This document shows, piece after piece, positions 55,256 to 64,000 of a DNA stretch of 64,000 nt. The number at the start of each line of letters is the position of its first letter. Position 1 is the stretch's first letter. Position numbers and translations under genes: made by a program. The stretch is from assembly GCA_023614405.1 (NCBI GenBank), contig CM042687.1:69174992-69238991 (forward strand), given 5' to 3'. Origin of the DNA: Avena insularis (Eukaryota; Streptophyta; Magnoliopsida; Poales; Poaceae). The notes under the pieces are model-generated. The model saw only the letters and a program-made list of their open reading frames with translations, made no database searches and had not been told where the DNA came from.

Positions 55256-55672
55256 ATATTGTTGTACGTTACCTTAGGTTCACTAACACCATCCTAAAAA
55301 AATTTGACACCATCATATGTGTCTTCCCTTGCACTCTTTTGGGGCAAAATTGAATTATTGGCCTCAGTAAGGAATAGAAATGTAATGTTATATGAATGTT
55401 GTATATCGAAATCAACACTCGGCTAGCAATCCCTAAAACCCCTAAAATCAAATGTTATAGCTCGGTTAAATTTACATAACAATCCGTATGAACAACAACA
55501 AGCCAAGCAAATGTAAATTTACTAGATGGCAGATGAGAAGATATAATCAAATCTCCAAAACAATCGACCGTTCAAACCATATATATTTCCTACATCAAGA
55601 GCAAAAGAATATATAGACGATTGGGCACATCCTATGTATAAACAGTGAAATCTGCGGCTGTGACTAGAGAAG

Positions 55673-56161
55673 CTAGCAAAGTAATACATGGAACGCCTCA
55701 TCGGAGACCTCCTCCTCAAAGTCATCGTTCTCCACGATTGCATAGAGGATTTGTTCGTGGAGGATGGGGTCATTGATGTAGAGCACCCGCCGGTTGCCTC
55801 CTCCTGACGCCGCACGCACCTCCTCTAGATCTGCCACTGGCACCACGACATTGTCAGCCGCCTACTGCTCGACAGGAACGACGACTGCTGGCTGCACGTA
55901 TCCCGAATTCTCGACGGTGCAGCGATGAGCGGCATGCGTTCATGGAGCCGCCTCCGCCTGCTTGGCGATGACCGAGCCATCTGCTGCCGCTCCTCGAACT
56001 GACTTCACCTCCGGCTCGTCTCCATGCATATGCTTTATGGCGTAGCTACAGAAGGCGGTGGTGCAAGCGAAGGAGCTTTGACGCATGCGGAAGGTGCAGA
56101 TTGGGGTTTTGTGACTAGACAGATTGGGGGAAAATGACACGATCTCATGGAAGAAGAACAT
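55673..56161 (-). pseudogene. Small unrecognised minus-strand gene, one frameshift and one stop
   Basis: I do not recognise the product. A TATA box (56171-56178) is too close to the first ATG (56161), so the likely start is the ATG at 56083 (MRQSSFACTTAFCSYAIKHM). The frame runs to a TGA after KQAEAAP near 55940. Coding-like text resumes one frame away: HRCTVENSGYVQPAVVVPVE, a TAG, then AADNVVVPVADLEEVRAAS, RRVLYINDPILHEQILYAIV and ENDDFEEEVSDEAFHVLLC, ending at TAG 55673-55675. About 135 residues in all, acidic at the C-terminus. No signal peptide, transmembrane segment or known motif. It may be a captured host gene or a CACTA accessory ORF. Two lesions suggest a pseudogene. Confidence 0.5.
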
Positions 56162-56170
56162 CGAGTGGGT

Positions 56171-56178
56171 TTATATAT
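56171..56178 (-). promoter_or_regulatory. TATA box upstream of the small minus-strand gene
   Basis: The minus strand reads GCATATATAAACCC. The distance to the ATG at 56083 (about 90 nt) suits a normal 5' UTR. Confidence 0.5.
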
Positions 56179-56635
56179 GCAGGATTTTTCATAGTCCTCG
56201 AGTGCATGTGTGGGTGTGGACTTGTGTGGGTGGGGGCTAGTGCATGATCTCCAGTTTCTAATTTTATTAACAACACGTGCATGCTACCTCGGTAACATGC
56301 ACGGCACCAGTTTTCCAGAGAGACGGCATAAGGGTCCACCTCACTAGACCAACACTAAAGGCGATTAATATTTCTGATCGGCTACGGTTGAGTGATCTAG
56401 GTAGACAGACAATAATTTCAATCGTCTAAGGTTCCATTTAGAGTCGTTTTGTTTTAAAGAGGGGCTGAGGGGGAAGTCATACTAGAGATAGTGCATATTA
56501 CCAACTATCTGAGGTTAAGTTAGAGGCGGTCAAACAATTACGACCTCTTGAGGTTGATGAACATAGCCGGTGGATTTTACTTTGGGGGTAAACCGGCTCT
56601 AGGAACAGTCTCTAAGTAATGAGTTTGTACTAGTG

Positions 56636-57031
56636 AAAGTGACTGCCTACGAGCCTTATAGTGAACATCTTATTATGGAGCTCTCTCCACACATATCATG
56701 ACATACGAAATAGGTTATCCTATACATTTATAATTCTCCCGTACTAGTGGTGAATCCTACACTCCTTGAGAACCCCTCAATCATATCACACAACACTTCA
56801 TAGACACTCTCTTGCTTGAGTTTGCTTTTGTTATTTACTTTGTTCTAGTTTACTTTAGCACTTATTCAAACACACTCTTTATACACCATTATTTGGATTT
56901 AGATATAACCTACAAGTACTCTCTAGTGAATAGTAACAAGGGGCATAAAGACATGTACCAATAGCTCTCTGTGGGATTGATACTCTTATTTCGAAACTAG
57001 GTACAATTGATCTGTGCACTTGCAGTCATCA
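56636..57031 (+). repeat. 3' end of a 5' LTR, Athila-type
   Basis: Sequence between the CACTA end and a PBS. The LTR end is taken as CTTGCAGTCATCA at 57031. The start of this LTR is missing. Confidence 0.6.
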
Positions 57032-57041
57032 AGCTATTTTC

Positions 57042-57060
57042 TGGCGCTGTTGCCGGAGAG
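57042..57060 (+). promoter_or_regulatory. PBS of the second Athila-type element
   Basis: TGGCGCTGTTGCCGGAGAG, ten bases after the LTR end. It matches the Athila-type TGGCGCCGTTGCCGGGG PBS with a few changes. Confidence 0.75.
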
Positions 57061-57241
57061 CTAAGCGCTTTTGGTCTTTGTTCTTAGTTGCTAATTTATT
57101 ATTGATGTATTAAAAGTTGTTTATGAGTTTCAAGTTATTCATGTGTATTGCTTTTACTTATTTCAAAAGATCAAAAATATATAAAACCAAAACCCATAAA
57201 AATTTATAAAACAAAATTTATAAAAACATTAGCTACTAATC

Positions 57242-57604
57242 ATGTCTTCCGAGATTGCTATTTTTGAACAGATGAAGCTCGCAATGGAGGAGAAGAGAGT
57301 TGGAACTTTCAAATATTATTTTACGAGGCAAGATACATTAAAAGAATGGTTGAATTGGTTGAAAGGTTATTCATCCACATTATGTGCCTCATAAAAATTT
57401 GTTTGTGAAAATTGCGGATCCACAGATCATATTAATCATCAATGTGAGTGTACCATTGATACCACATTAGCATCTTACAATGAAAGTAATGAAGGATTTG
57501 TTGATGCGGTGGTTTTAGAATATGTTCTTTTTACTGGTTGTTGTGAGTTGCTAGCTCGCATGAGAAATATAAATGAAGAAGATAAAGCACTAGATAACAT
57601 AATG
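57242..57604 (+). pseudogene. Athila-type gag N-terminal fragment
   Basis: ATG at 57242 gives MSSEIAIFEQMKLAMEEKRV and TRQDTLKEWLNWLKGYSST, then a TAA at 57392. The same frame continues KFVCENCGSTDHINHQCEC, a CCHC knuckle, and then DAVVLEYVLFTGCCELLARM. It is cut at 57604, where minus-strand Y sequence begins. A knuckle this early, followed by a long gag, is usual for cereal Athila elements, so only the beginning of gag is left. Confidence 0.68.
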
Positions 57605-58369
57605 GCCTAGCTCTTTGCATTTCTTGCACATCACTTGGCTAATATCCTTATTCTTCTTGGGTCTCTCCAAAGCTAGGAGGGCTCTTAGTTCATGTTCCTC
57701 ATACTTCACCACAAATGTGGGAAAACTTCCTCGGTTCTTAGAACGATTCCTAGGATAACGTCCATGTTTCCTGTTTTGTCCACCCTGGTGAGTTACAATG
57801 TATGGAGGTGCAAACTGAGGTTTGAATTTGTCTCCATCATTCTTGGTGGAAGTTGTTCCTTCATGGAGTTTTCCAAACATTTGATGTTTTCCATCTTGTT
57901 TCATCTGTTGAACTATAGGATAGATGGGGCATTAGACAAGGACATGATCCTTTCCTTCACATAGGAAACATGTAACTTGACATGTGGGGCATTGTATAGT
58001 TGGATGTTTCTCTTCACAATTAGGGCATTGGTCCATATGCTCTTTATAAGTGTGTCCTATGTCTCCATAGATTTTTCAAGCTTGAGTTCCTTCTATAATA
58101 TCATCCTTCATATTATTGTTGTCACATTCTCTTTGGGAAGGGTTGCTTCTCATGTTGATCATCTGATTGGTCATCCTTTGCAATAATTTGGATTGGGTTT
58201 CCAAGAATTTTTGCATGGCTGGGTCTAACTTAACGTTGTTGGCTAAAAACTGAGTTGTCACTTGATTCAACTGGTCTTGGGTTGCTAGTAGTTGTTCTTT
58301 TATGTGCATCTCTTGGTTGTTGTTGTTACCATCCTTGATGTTGGAGTTGTGGTCTCTTGGAGTAGTCAT
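57605..58369 (-). pseudogene. Zinc-knuckle gene of Y, minus copy, two stops and 3' truncation
   Basis: It starts MTTPRDHNSNIKDGNNNNQE at 58369, with LNQVTTQFLANNVKLDPAMQ. A TGA near 58076 replaces a Cys codon region of the first Cys/His cluster. CPNCEEKHPTIQC and CFLCEGKDH follow. A TAA near 57947 is the second stop. Then come MKQDGKHQMFGKLHEGTTST, RNRSKNRGSFPTFVVKYEEH and the knuckle start CKKCKELGHY before truncation. The middle segment (residues about 175-240) differs from the plus copy (48055), so the two are diverged subfamilies. Confidence 0.75.
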
Positions 58370-59021
58370 CTATTTGGGTTGGATTGGGATTAGATTAGGC
58401 AAAAGATTTCTAGAGGAAGAATTCTACTCACACACAAGAATTCACAAAAAGCAATGTGTAAGCAATCACAATCATGCATTCCAATCAAACAACAAGATTC
58501 AAGCATATTTTAGGCAACAAAATATTTTTGCTATACCACATAAGTTGGTGTGATCAATAAATCAATCTAAACTAAACACTAGTATGGTGATCCAACTATG
58601 GGGTTCACTTGAGATCATTCCATTCTTCTTAGTTGCTTCTTCATGAACAATATCATGGTATCCTTGGAAGAAATTCTTGCATCTTGATCACAAGGCTCAA
58701 AGGTGGTAATGGTTTCTCCTAAGTTGTGTTTCCTTAGTCTCCAAGTCTTTAGTAATATTTCGTGTCTCACTTGTAGTCCTTAGTGATATCTAAGTTGAAA
58801 TCCTTGGTGAAACTGAAGTTGAAGTCATTGGTGATGTTGAAGTCTTTTCTCATGTTGGAGGCTTTGTTCATCAAGTTGAAAAGGAAGAGATATAGAATCA
58901 AAACAAAATGTTGGGGAAAGAGTTTACAAGATTGTTTGTAAATAAGTCTGAACAAATACAACTCCTATTTTTCTAGGGGTTTTGTCCAAACCTAGGGTTT
59001 ACAATCCTACAGGCAACACAG

Positions 59022-59034
59022 TGCTCTGATACCA
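59022..59034 (-). promoter_or_regulatory. Initiator-Met PBS of minus-strand Y element
   Basis: The minus strand reads TGGTATCAGAGCA two bases after the LTR end. Confidence 0.82.
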
Positions 59035-59036
59035 TC

Positions 59037-62000
59037 TGTAGAGGTCCCAACCTGATAAGGTAGATATCCCTGTGTTTACAATGCTAGTCCCTGGATCGAA
59101 TAGCTAACATCCACTGTATAAGATGTAATATCATGAAACAAGGGTCATAATACAACTTATAACCAGGAATAAAATAATTCTTTACATCTTACATAGATCA
59201 TATGGCTATCTCATTACAATGCAGCAGATATAACTATATAGCATGGAGCCCTTCATCTTCATATGCCACAGGCAATCATGTTGGTTGTAGACTTGTAATC
59301 CCTACTCAACAAACATCACTAACATCAAACAAACTTGCAATATAATAAGTTACAGATACAAGGGTCAATAAATTTGAATTGTATAGGAAAGTGATACCAT
59401 AGTATAATAATAGTATCTAGTATCTATATGAATTTGGCTAAGACTAGCTTAGGCTTTCTTTGCTCAAAATAGGTTTTTCCTATCAGATGAAAACACTAAG
59501 TTTTTGTTTGTCAAAAACTCCCAAGGAACCACCAATAGACATTGGTGAACCTTAACCCTTGTTCAACCATAAGTTTTAACTTAGAAAATTGGGATGATGA
59601 GATCTTTGATAGCTTCAATGGCTTGATGCTCAAATTGTCCATTGCCGGGGACACGGCTAAGTACTTAGGTTTTACCCTCTCGAGTGGTGGTGCACTTTCC
59701 CCACAAGACTCGACATGCATCAAGACGAGATCTTTCAGAAGCCTTCCCTTAGACCAAATGGACGCGTTCCATCCTATAACCCCTACCACCTTCTGTCCAT
59801 ATGGCTAAGTTATTGCAACCTATATGATTAAGGCAGAGCCCATATGCCATGTGGCTGCACTAGAAACTTCTCAACACTTAACATCTCAAATCTCTTTGTT
59901 CCTGGGTGTCTTTCAACAAGTGTGATACACAAGGTAGCCATCAACATGGGCCTTGTGTAACCACTCAACACAAACCATTCTCACCATTCCACCTAGGTGT
60001 TCAATTCACATAGTTGTTTTATTAAGCAAAATCACAAGTCATAGACTTAGAAATATTTCATAGCATGAATAATCCACCCGTGTTTTCTATTAGCTAAGCT
60101 AAGCATAATAGTAGCAAGAATCTTAACTTAGGGAAAAATCCACTAAAACAACATCTACTAGGATTTCCCAAGGCATAGCATAACATAGATACTTAGAAAA
60201 TTTCCATGCAAGTCCTACTCAAAATATCACTAATTCATAGTCAAAATAATAGGACAAAATATATGAAGCACCACTTGCCTTTTTAGTAGAGAGTCTAAGT
60301 ACACTCCTTGATCTTGCAATTGTCCCACTCTTCAAAGTTCACTACAATTCAATAAAGCAAGCACATATTCAAAACTAGCATTCAAACAATTCACCACATA
60401 AAATAATAAAAACAAGGAAATGCATGCAAGCATGCAAAAGGTTGTTTTATTGGAAAAGTGGTTTCTAAAAAGGTTATAAACATTTCAAAACACCTACTGG
60501 TCATTTAGAAAAGTAGAAAACCATTTGAAAACAAGTTAGTGAAAATAACTTCTTTTAAATCATTTTTGTTTTGCTAGAAATGCATTTATTCAAAGTATTA
60601 ATTTCTAGTGTTAACCAAATATGTTTCTAAACACAAATGTTAGTGTTTATGGTCAGAGTGTTTAAAACAAACCTATTTGCAAAAGGTTTCACTCAAAAAT
60701 CATTTTTAAAACAATTTTATACTCAAAATAGTTCTACACATGTTTCTGCAAAAACACCTAATTTTTTAGAAGCAAATGACCAAACCAGGGCAATATTTGA
60801 AAAGGTTTCATTTTCTGATTCCATTGATATAAAATTTGTAATTTTTGGACATACAGAACAAAAGTTATGATTTTTGCAAGTTTAAACATTCAATAGAAAA
60901 AATTCTGTTTTTAAATCAAAAGCTAGGCCACGTGTCTAGTTCTTATTGGACGATACCGATTCGTGTGGATCATGTGATGTGGAGCGTTGGCTTAAAATGG
61001 ATCTATGCGGCTCAGATCAAGTGTACCGTTTCAGTTAAGTCATCTAATGTACGCCATGCGATTAAGATCTAACGGACCAAAGCATCGACCACGAATCGGT
61101 GGCGCGACAAGACGCTGGGCCGGTGCTCTTGTCGGTCCGTGAAAACAGGAAGCAAGGAAGAGTGAGGAGGGGCTCACCGGGTTCTCCGAAGCGTGACGAA
61201 GCTCAACGTTGCAGTGGATGGTGAAGGGGCGCATAGAGTTGGCCTGAATCGCTCGTCGGAGTTGGCGTCGGTGTCGGGCATGCTCTGATGTGGTCGTTGG
61301 CAGCACTACGAGGTACGAGAAGGCATTCAAAAAGTGGTGTTAGACGCTTGAGGACACGGCGAGTGCGGGAGCATCATCCAGAGAGAGAGGGGAGGACGGA
61401 ACCTACTGGGAAAAGCTCGCCGGAGTTGAGGAAGACGACAGTGGAGCTCAGTCGTTGACGGGGGCGAGGCTATGGAGCGCGCGCGTGCAAACAGAGCATG
61501 GCAATAGGTGCGCAAGACGTTGGCGAACAAGCTCGTGGTGCCAGGGGGTAGGAGGCGGTCGGAGCTAGCCGTAATTGGCTCTGGGTGTCGTCGGAGCAGC
61601 GGTGGCGCGACTCGAATTGAGGGCAACCTGGTAGCTTTCTGGCAGCGGTGATTGAGGGGAAATGGAGCGGGGAGGGAGAGGTTTAATCGTGCGTCGTCAC
61701 GGGGTGGATTTATTGCGGCGTTAACACGAATTTACGCGAGTCATCAACGGCCAGAAATGGCGAGGGGAATTGGGGGCAGGGTCAGCGCGGGGTTGAAGAC
61801 GATGACTGGGCAGAGGTGGGGTTGCGCGGTCAGTGGGGGTACGGATTGATTCGCGGATGAGAAAAATCCAGGACGAGAGGGGTGAGAGCCGGGTGGGATT
61901 GCTGGGCCAGGCAGGTGGGTCCAATCTGTTTTCTATTTTTTCTTCTAAACCTTTCCTTTTTCCATTTCTATTTCCTGTTTTCATTTTATTCAAATGATTC

Positions 62001-63049
62001 AAACACTCATTTGATTTCAAACCTTTTCCAAACTTTCAGTAGGTTCTGATACTATTTAATAGTGTGTTTAAATAGTCCACCTTGAATTATTTCTAATATT
62101 TTATTATGCTTTAATATTTATTTAAATGAGGCTTTTTGTTTCTATTCAAATAAAATTTGAATATGGTTTAAACCAATATTATTTTATTCAAATAATTATT
62201 TTATTCTTTTTAAGTTAAGTAGATAACTTTTAATCCATTTTGGCTATTTCAATTATTTTTCTCATGATTTAATTAATCATTTATATTAGGAATTTTGTCT
62301 TTATTCAAATAAAATTGAATATGGTTAAAAGCCCATATAATTTTATTTGAATAATATTTATTCCTTTATTTTATTTGTATTATCTTTATTCCATTTGCTT
62401 AGGGATTTGGCCAAGATTTAATTTGACTTTTAAATATTCCTTATTTATTTATTTCTTTCTTTGTCTTATAAAATCCATATCTTTTTATTTATAGTTCCAA
62501 AATTGGTGATTCAAATTGGTATAATTTTATTTAATATTTATTTATCTTTTTTAGATCCTTTTAAGGTTTCTTGGTTCACAATTTGGCATTGATTTCTTGT
62601 TAGGAGCTTTATTAGCTTGGGGGATTATTTCCTTTTATCTTATTAAATTCATAATTGTTTATCCATGGCTTCAAATTGAATGAAATAAATTCCCATGATT
62701 TTATAATATTTTTGTTTATCATTTTTGATCATTTATAAATGTTTGTTGCTAAATTTTTATATGGATAAAATCCATAGTCTTGGAGATATCTTGGAGATGA
62801 TTTCTTTCTTTAGGGTTTAGGGTTTTGGTTTATTTTTCCCAAGTGTTTAAATTCAAGATTCTTTCCATGCAAGAAAGCATTTGACTTGGGAATATTTGTT
62901 TGTTGCTTTCTTATTCAAATTTTGTTCAAGTAAGGTTTGATGTTTCCATTTAGAAGCAAAAAAGTTTCTTTTCACCCTAAATTTCAACAATAGTTTCTTT
63001 TGATTATTCATTTCACATTTCAAAATTTGGAGAATTTTGGCATGTGACA
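59037..63049 (-). repeat. Y LTR (4013 bp) shared by two internal regions
   Basis: On the minus strand it begins TGTCACATGCCAAAATTC (63049) and ends GGGACCTCTACA (59037). The polypurine tract AAGGGTGGTAGCC lies on its upstream side and a PBS on its downstream side. It contains GC-rich sequence at 61050-61900 and AT-rich flanks like the plus-strand Y LTR, but the sequence is diverged. Confidence 0.82.
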
Positions 63050-63621
63050 GGCTACCACCCTTAAAAGGAATCTCGTCCCGAGATTCAGGAAGGCTAGAGG
63101 TTACAAGTTGGCTTCAAGGCAACTAGGGTACTACCACCCTTATAAGATTTTTAACAAGATTACAATTTGGCTTACTTGGTATCTTGGTGAAACTTGTCTA
63201 GACAGTTGTTTACATAGTGTCCTTTGTTTTCACATTTGAAACATGTTACAAGGTTGATCTCTCTCATAGGTTTGCTTGTCTTGACTTTCTCCTTTTTTGG
63301 ACAATGTGATGCATAATGGCCTAGCTCTTTGCATTTTTTGCACATCACTTGGCTAATATCCTTCTTGTTCTTCTTGGGTCTCTCCAAAGCTAGGAGGGCT
63401 CTTAGTTCATGTTCCTCATACTTCACCACAAATGTGGGAAAACTTCCTCGGTTCTTAGAACGATTCCTAGGATAACGTCCATGTTTCCTCTTTTGTCCAC
63501 CCTGGTGAGTTACAATGTATGGAGGTGCAAACTGAGGTTTGACTTTGTCTCCATCATTCTTGGTGGAAGTTGTTCCTTCATGGAGTTTTCCAAACATTTG
63601 ATGTTTTCCATCTTGTTTCAT
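63050..63621 (-). mobile_element. Short Y internal region with large 5' deletion
   Basis: Between two Y LTRs only about 570 bp remain. The PBS, leader and start of the gene are deleted, so the right LTR joins directly to coding sequence at 63621/63622. Confidence 0.8.
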
Positions 63622-63696
63622 TGTAGAGGTCCCAACCTTTAATAAGGTAGAGATCCCTGTGTTTACAATGCTAGTACCTGTATCAATAGCTAGCAT
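63172..63696 (-). CDS. Chimeric ORF: LTR-encoded start fused to Y zinc-knuckle C-terminus
   Basis: Open frame of 174 residues. The first 25 (MLAIDTGTSIVNTGISTLLK and 5 more) come from the end of the right-hand Y LTR. From MKQDGKHQMFGKLHEG on it is the Y gene, with two canonical knuckles, CKKCKELGHYASHC and CFKCENKGHYVNNC, ending KFHQDTK. It results from a deletion joining LTR to gene and happens to be in frame. The knuckle part is intact here, unlike in the copy at 57605. Whether the start lies within the transcript depends on where the LTR's transcription start is, which I cannot tell. Confidence 0.55.
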   Translation of the reverse strand: MLAIDTGTSIVNTGISTLLKVGTSTMKQDGKHQMFGKLHEGTTSTKNDGDKVKPQFAPPYIVTHQGGQKRKHGRYPRNRSKNRGSFPTFVVKYEEHELRALLALERPKKNKKDISQVMCKKCKELGHYASHCPKKEKVKTSKPMREINLVTCFKCENKGHYVNNCLDKFHQDTK

Positions 63697-64000
63697 CCAT
63701 AGTTAAGATGTAATATCAAGAAACAAAGGTCATTATACAACTTTATAACTAGGAATAAAATAATTTATTACATCTTACATAGCTCATTTGGCTTTCTCAT
63801 TACAATGCAGCAGAATATAACAATAGCATGGGGTCCTTCATCTTCAAAGTGCCACAGGTAAACATGTTGGTTGTAGACTTGTAATCCTAATCAACACACT
63901 TCACTAACATCAAACAAACCTGCAACATAATAAGTTACAGCCACAAGGGTCAATACATTTGAATTGTATTGGCAAGTGATACTGTGGTAGTATAGTGGAG
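63622..64000 (-). repeat. Y LTR, minus strand, end part, running out of the window
   Basis: On the minus strand it ends GGGACCTCTACA at 63622. It matches 59037-59420. The rest is beyond the window edge. Confidence 0.82.

Larger units (their letters stand above)
55256..56635. mobile_element. CACTA-like transposon end with internal minus-strand gene remnant
   Basis: Read on the minus strand from 56635 the sequence starts CACTAGTACAAACTC, a common terminal sequence of cereal CACTA elements. Sub-terminal motifs follow, such as AGAGCCGG and AGGCGGT in both orientations (56380-56620). The other terminus was not found; the left border with the B LTR at 55255 may be a truncation. No transposase domain. 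Confidence 0.5.
57605..59036 (-). mobile_element. Element Y internal region, minus strand, 3' truncated
   Basis: On the minus strand it starts at the PBS (59022-59034) after the LTR 59037-63049. It carries a decayed copy of the zinc-knuckle gene and stops at 57605 inside that gene, joined to Athila gag. The leader (58370-59021) has no frame. Confidence 0.8.

Noticed and set aside
61050..61850. Several GC-rich open frames (61040-61330, 61327-61626, 61652-61849)
   Set aside because: They lie in the GC-rich block of a Y LTR on both strands with no shared or recognisable protein content.
1..64000. Search for tRNA, rRNA, microRNA-like or intact host genes
   Set aside because: None recognised by eye. 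Initiator-Met matches are retrotransposon primer sites, not tRNA genes.

Overview
This window is plant nuclear DNA from a large, repeat-rich grass genome, most likely a Pooideae cereal or relative (Triticeae or Aveneae). The evidence is the set of elements: nested Athila, Tat, SIRE and other Copia LTR retrotransposons plus a CACTA-like end, all of types known from wheat and barley. Family names are from memory and were not searched. I see no intact host gene, tRNA, rRNA or CRISPR. The only possible non-retroelement gene is a decayed small minus-strand ORF at 55673-56161.

Left third (1-18280). The 3' part of an Athila-lineage Gypsy element (1-5784 and 18206-18280) carries a protease remnant and a broken extra ORF. 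A complete 12.4 kb Tat-lineage Gypsy element (5785-18205) sits inside its 3' LTR, with an exact 5-bp target duplication (CCTTG). The Tat element has both LTRs, PBS, PPT and a decayed gag-protease-RT-RNaseH-second RNaseH-integrase frame. On the opposite strand between pol and the 3' LTR it carries what looks like a spliced gene of about six exons with its own TATA box (13506-17185). One intron of that gene consists almost entirely of hairpin-forming tandem repeats.

Middle (18281-37920). There is 1.4 kb of unresolved TE-like sequence, then a fragment of a non-autonomous Copia family (called X here, 19702-22320) and an LTR scrap of a second Copia family (called B). Next is a SIRE/Maximus-type Copia element (22814-30779) with a nearly open 1.7 kaa gag-pol frame, its LTR flanked by both a PPT and a PBS, and a GGGCGGAT/ATCCGCCC palindrome scattered through LTR, coding and 3' sequence. 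A minus-strand X element (30780-37920) interrupts it.

Right part (37921-64000). A plus-strand X element starts directly where the minus X copy stops, giving a roughly 5 kb inverted repeat. It is interrupted at 44063-53086 by a long-LTR element (called Y here) whose LTRs are about 4 kb and whose internal region encodes only a 284-residue protein with several zinc knuckles. Then follow a truncated B LTR (53795-55255), a CACTA-like end with the small pseudogene (to 56635), the 5' end of another Athila-type element (56636-57604), and a minus-strand chain of Y copies (57605-64000) made by recombination and deletion.

Coordinates of LTRs, PBS and PPT were read by eye. Repeat-copy comparisons are by eye, not computed alignments.
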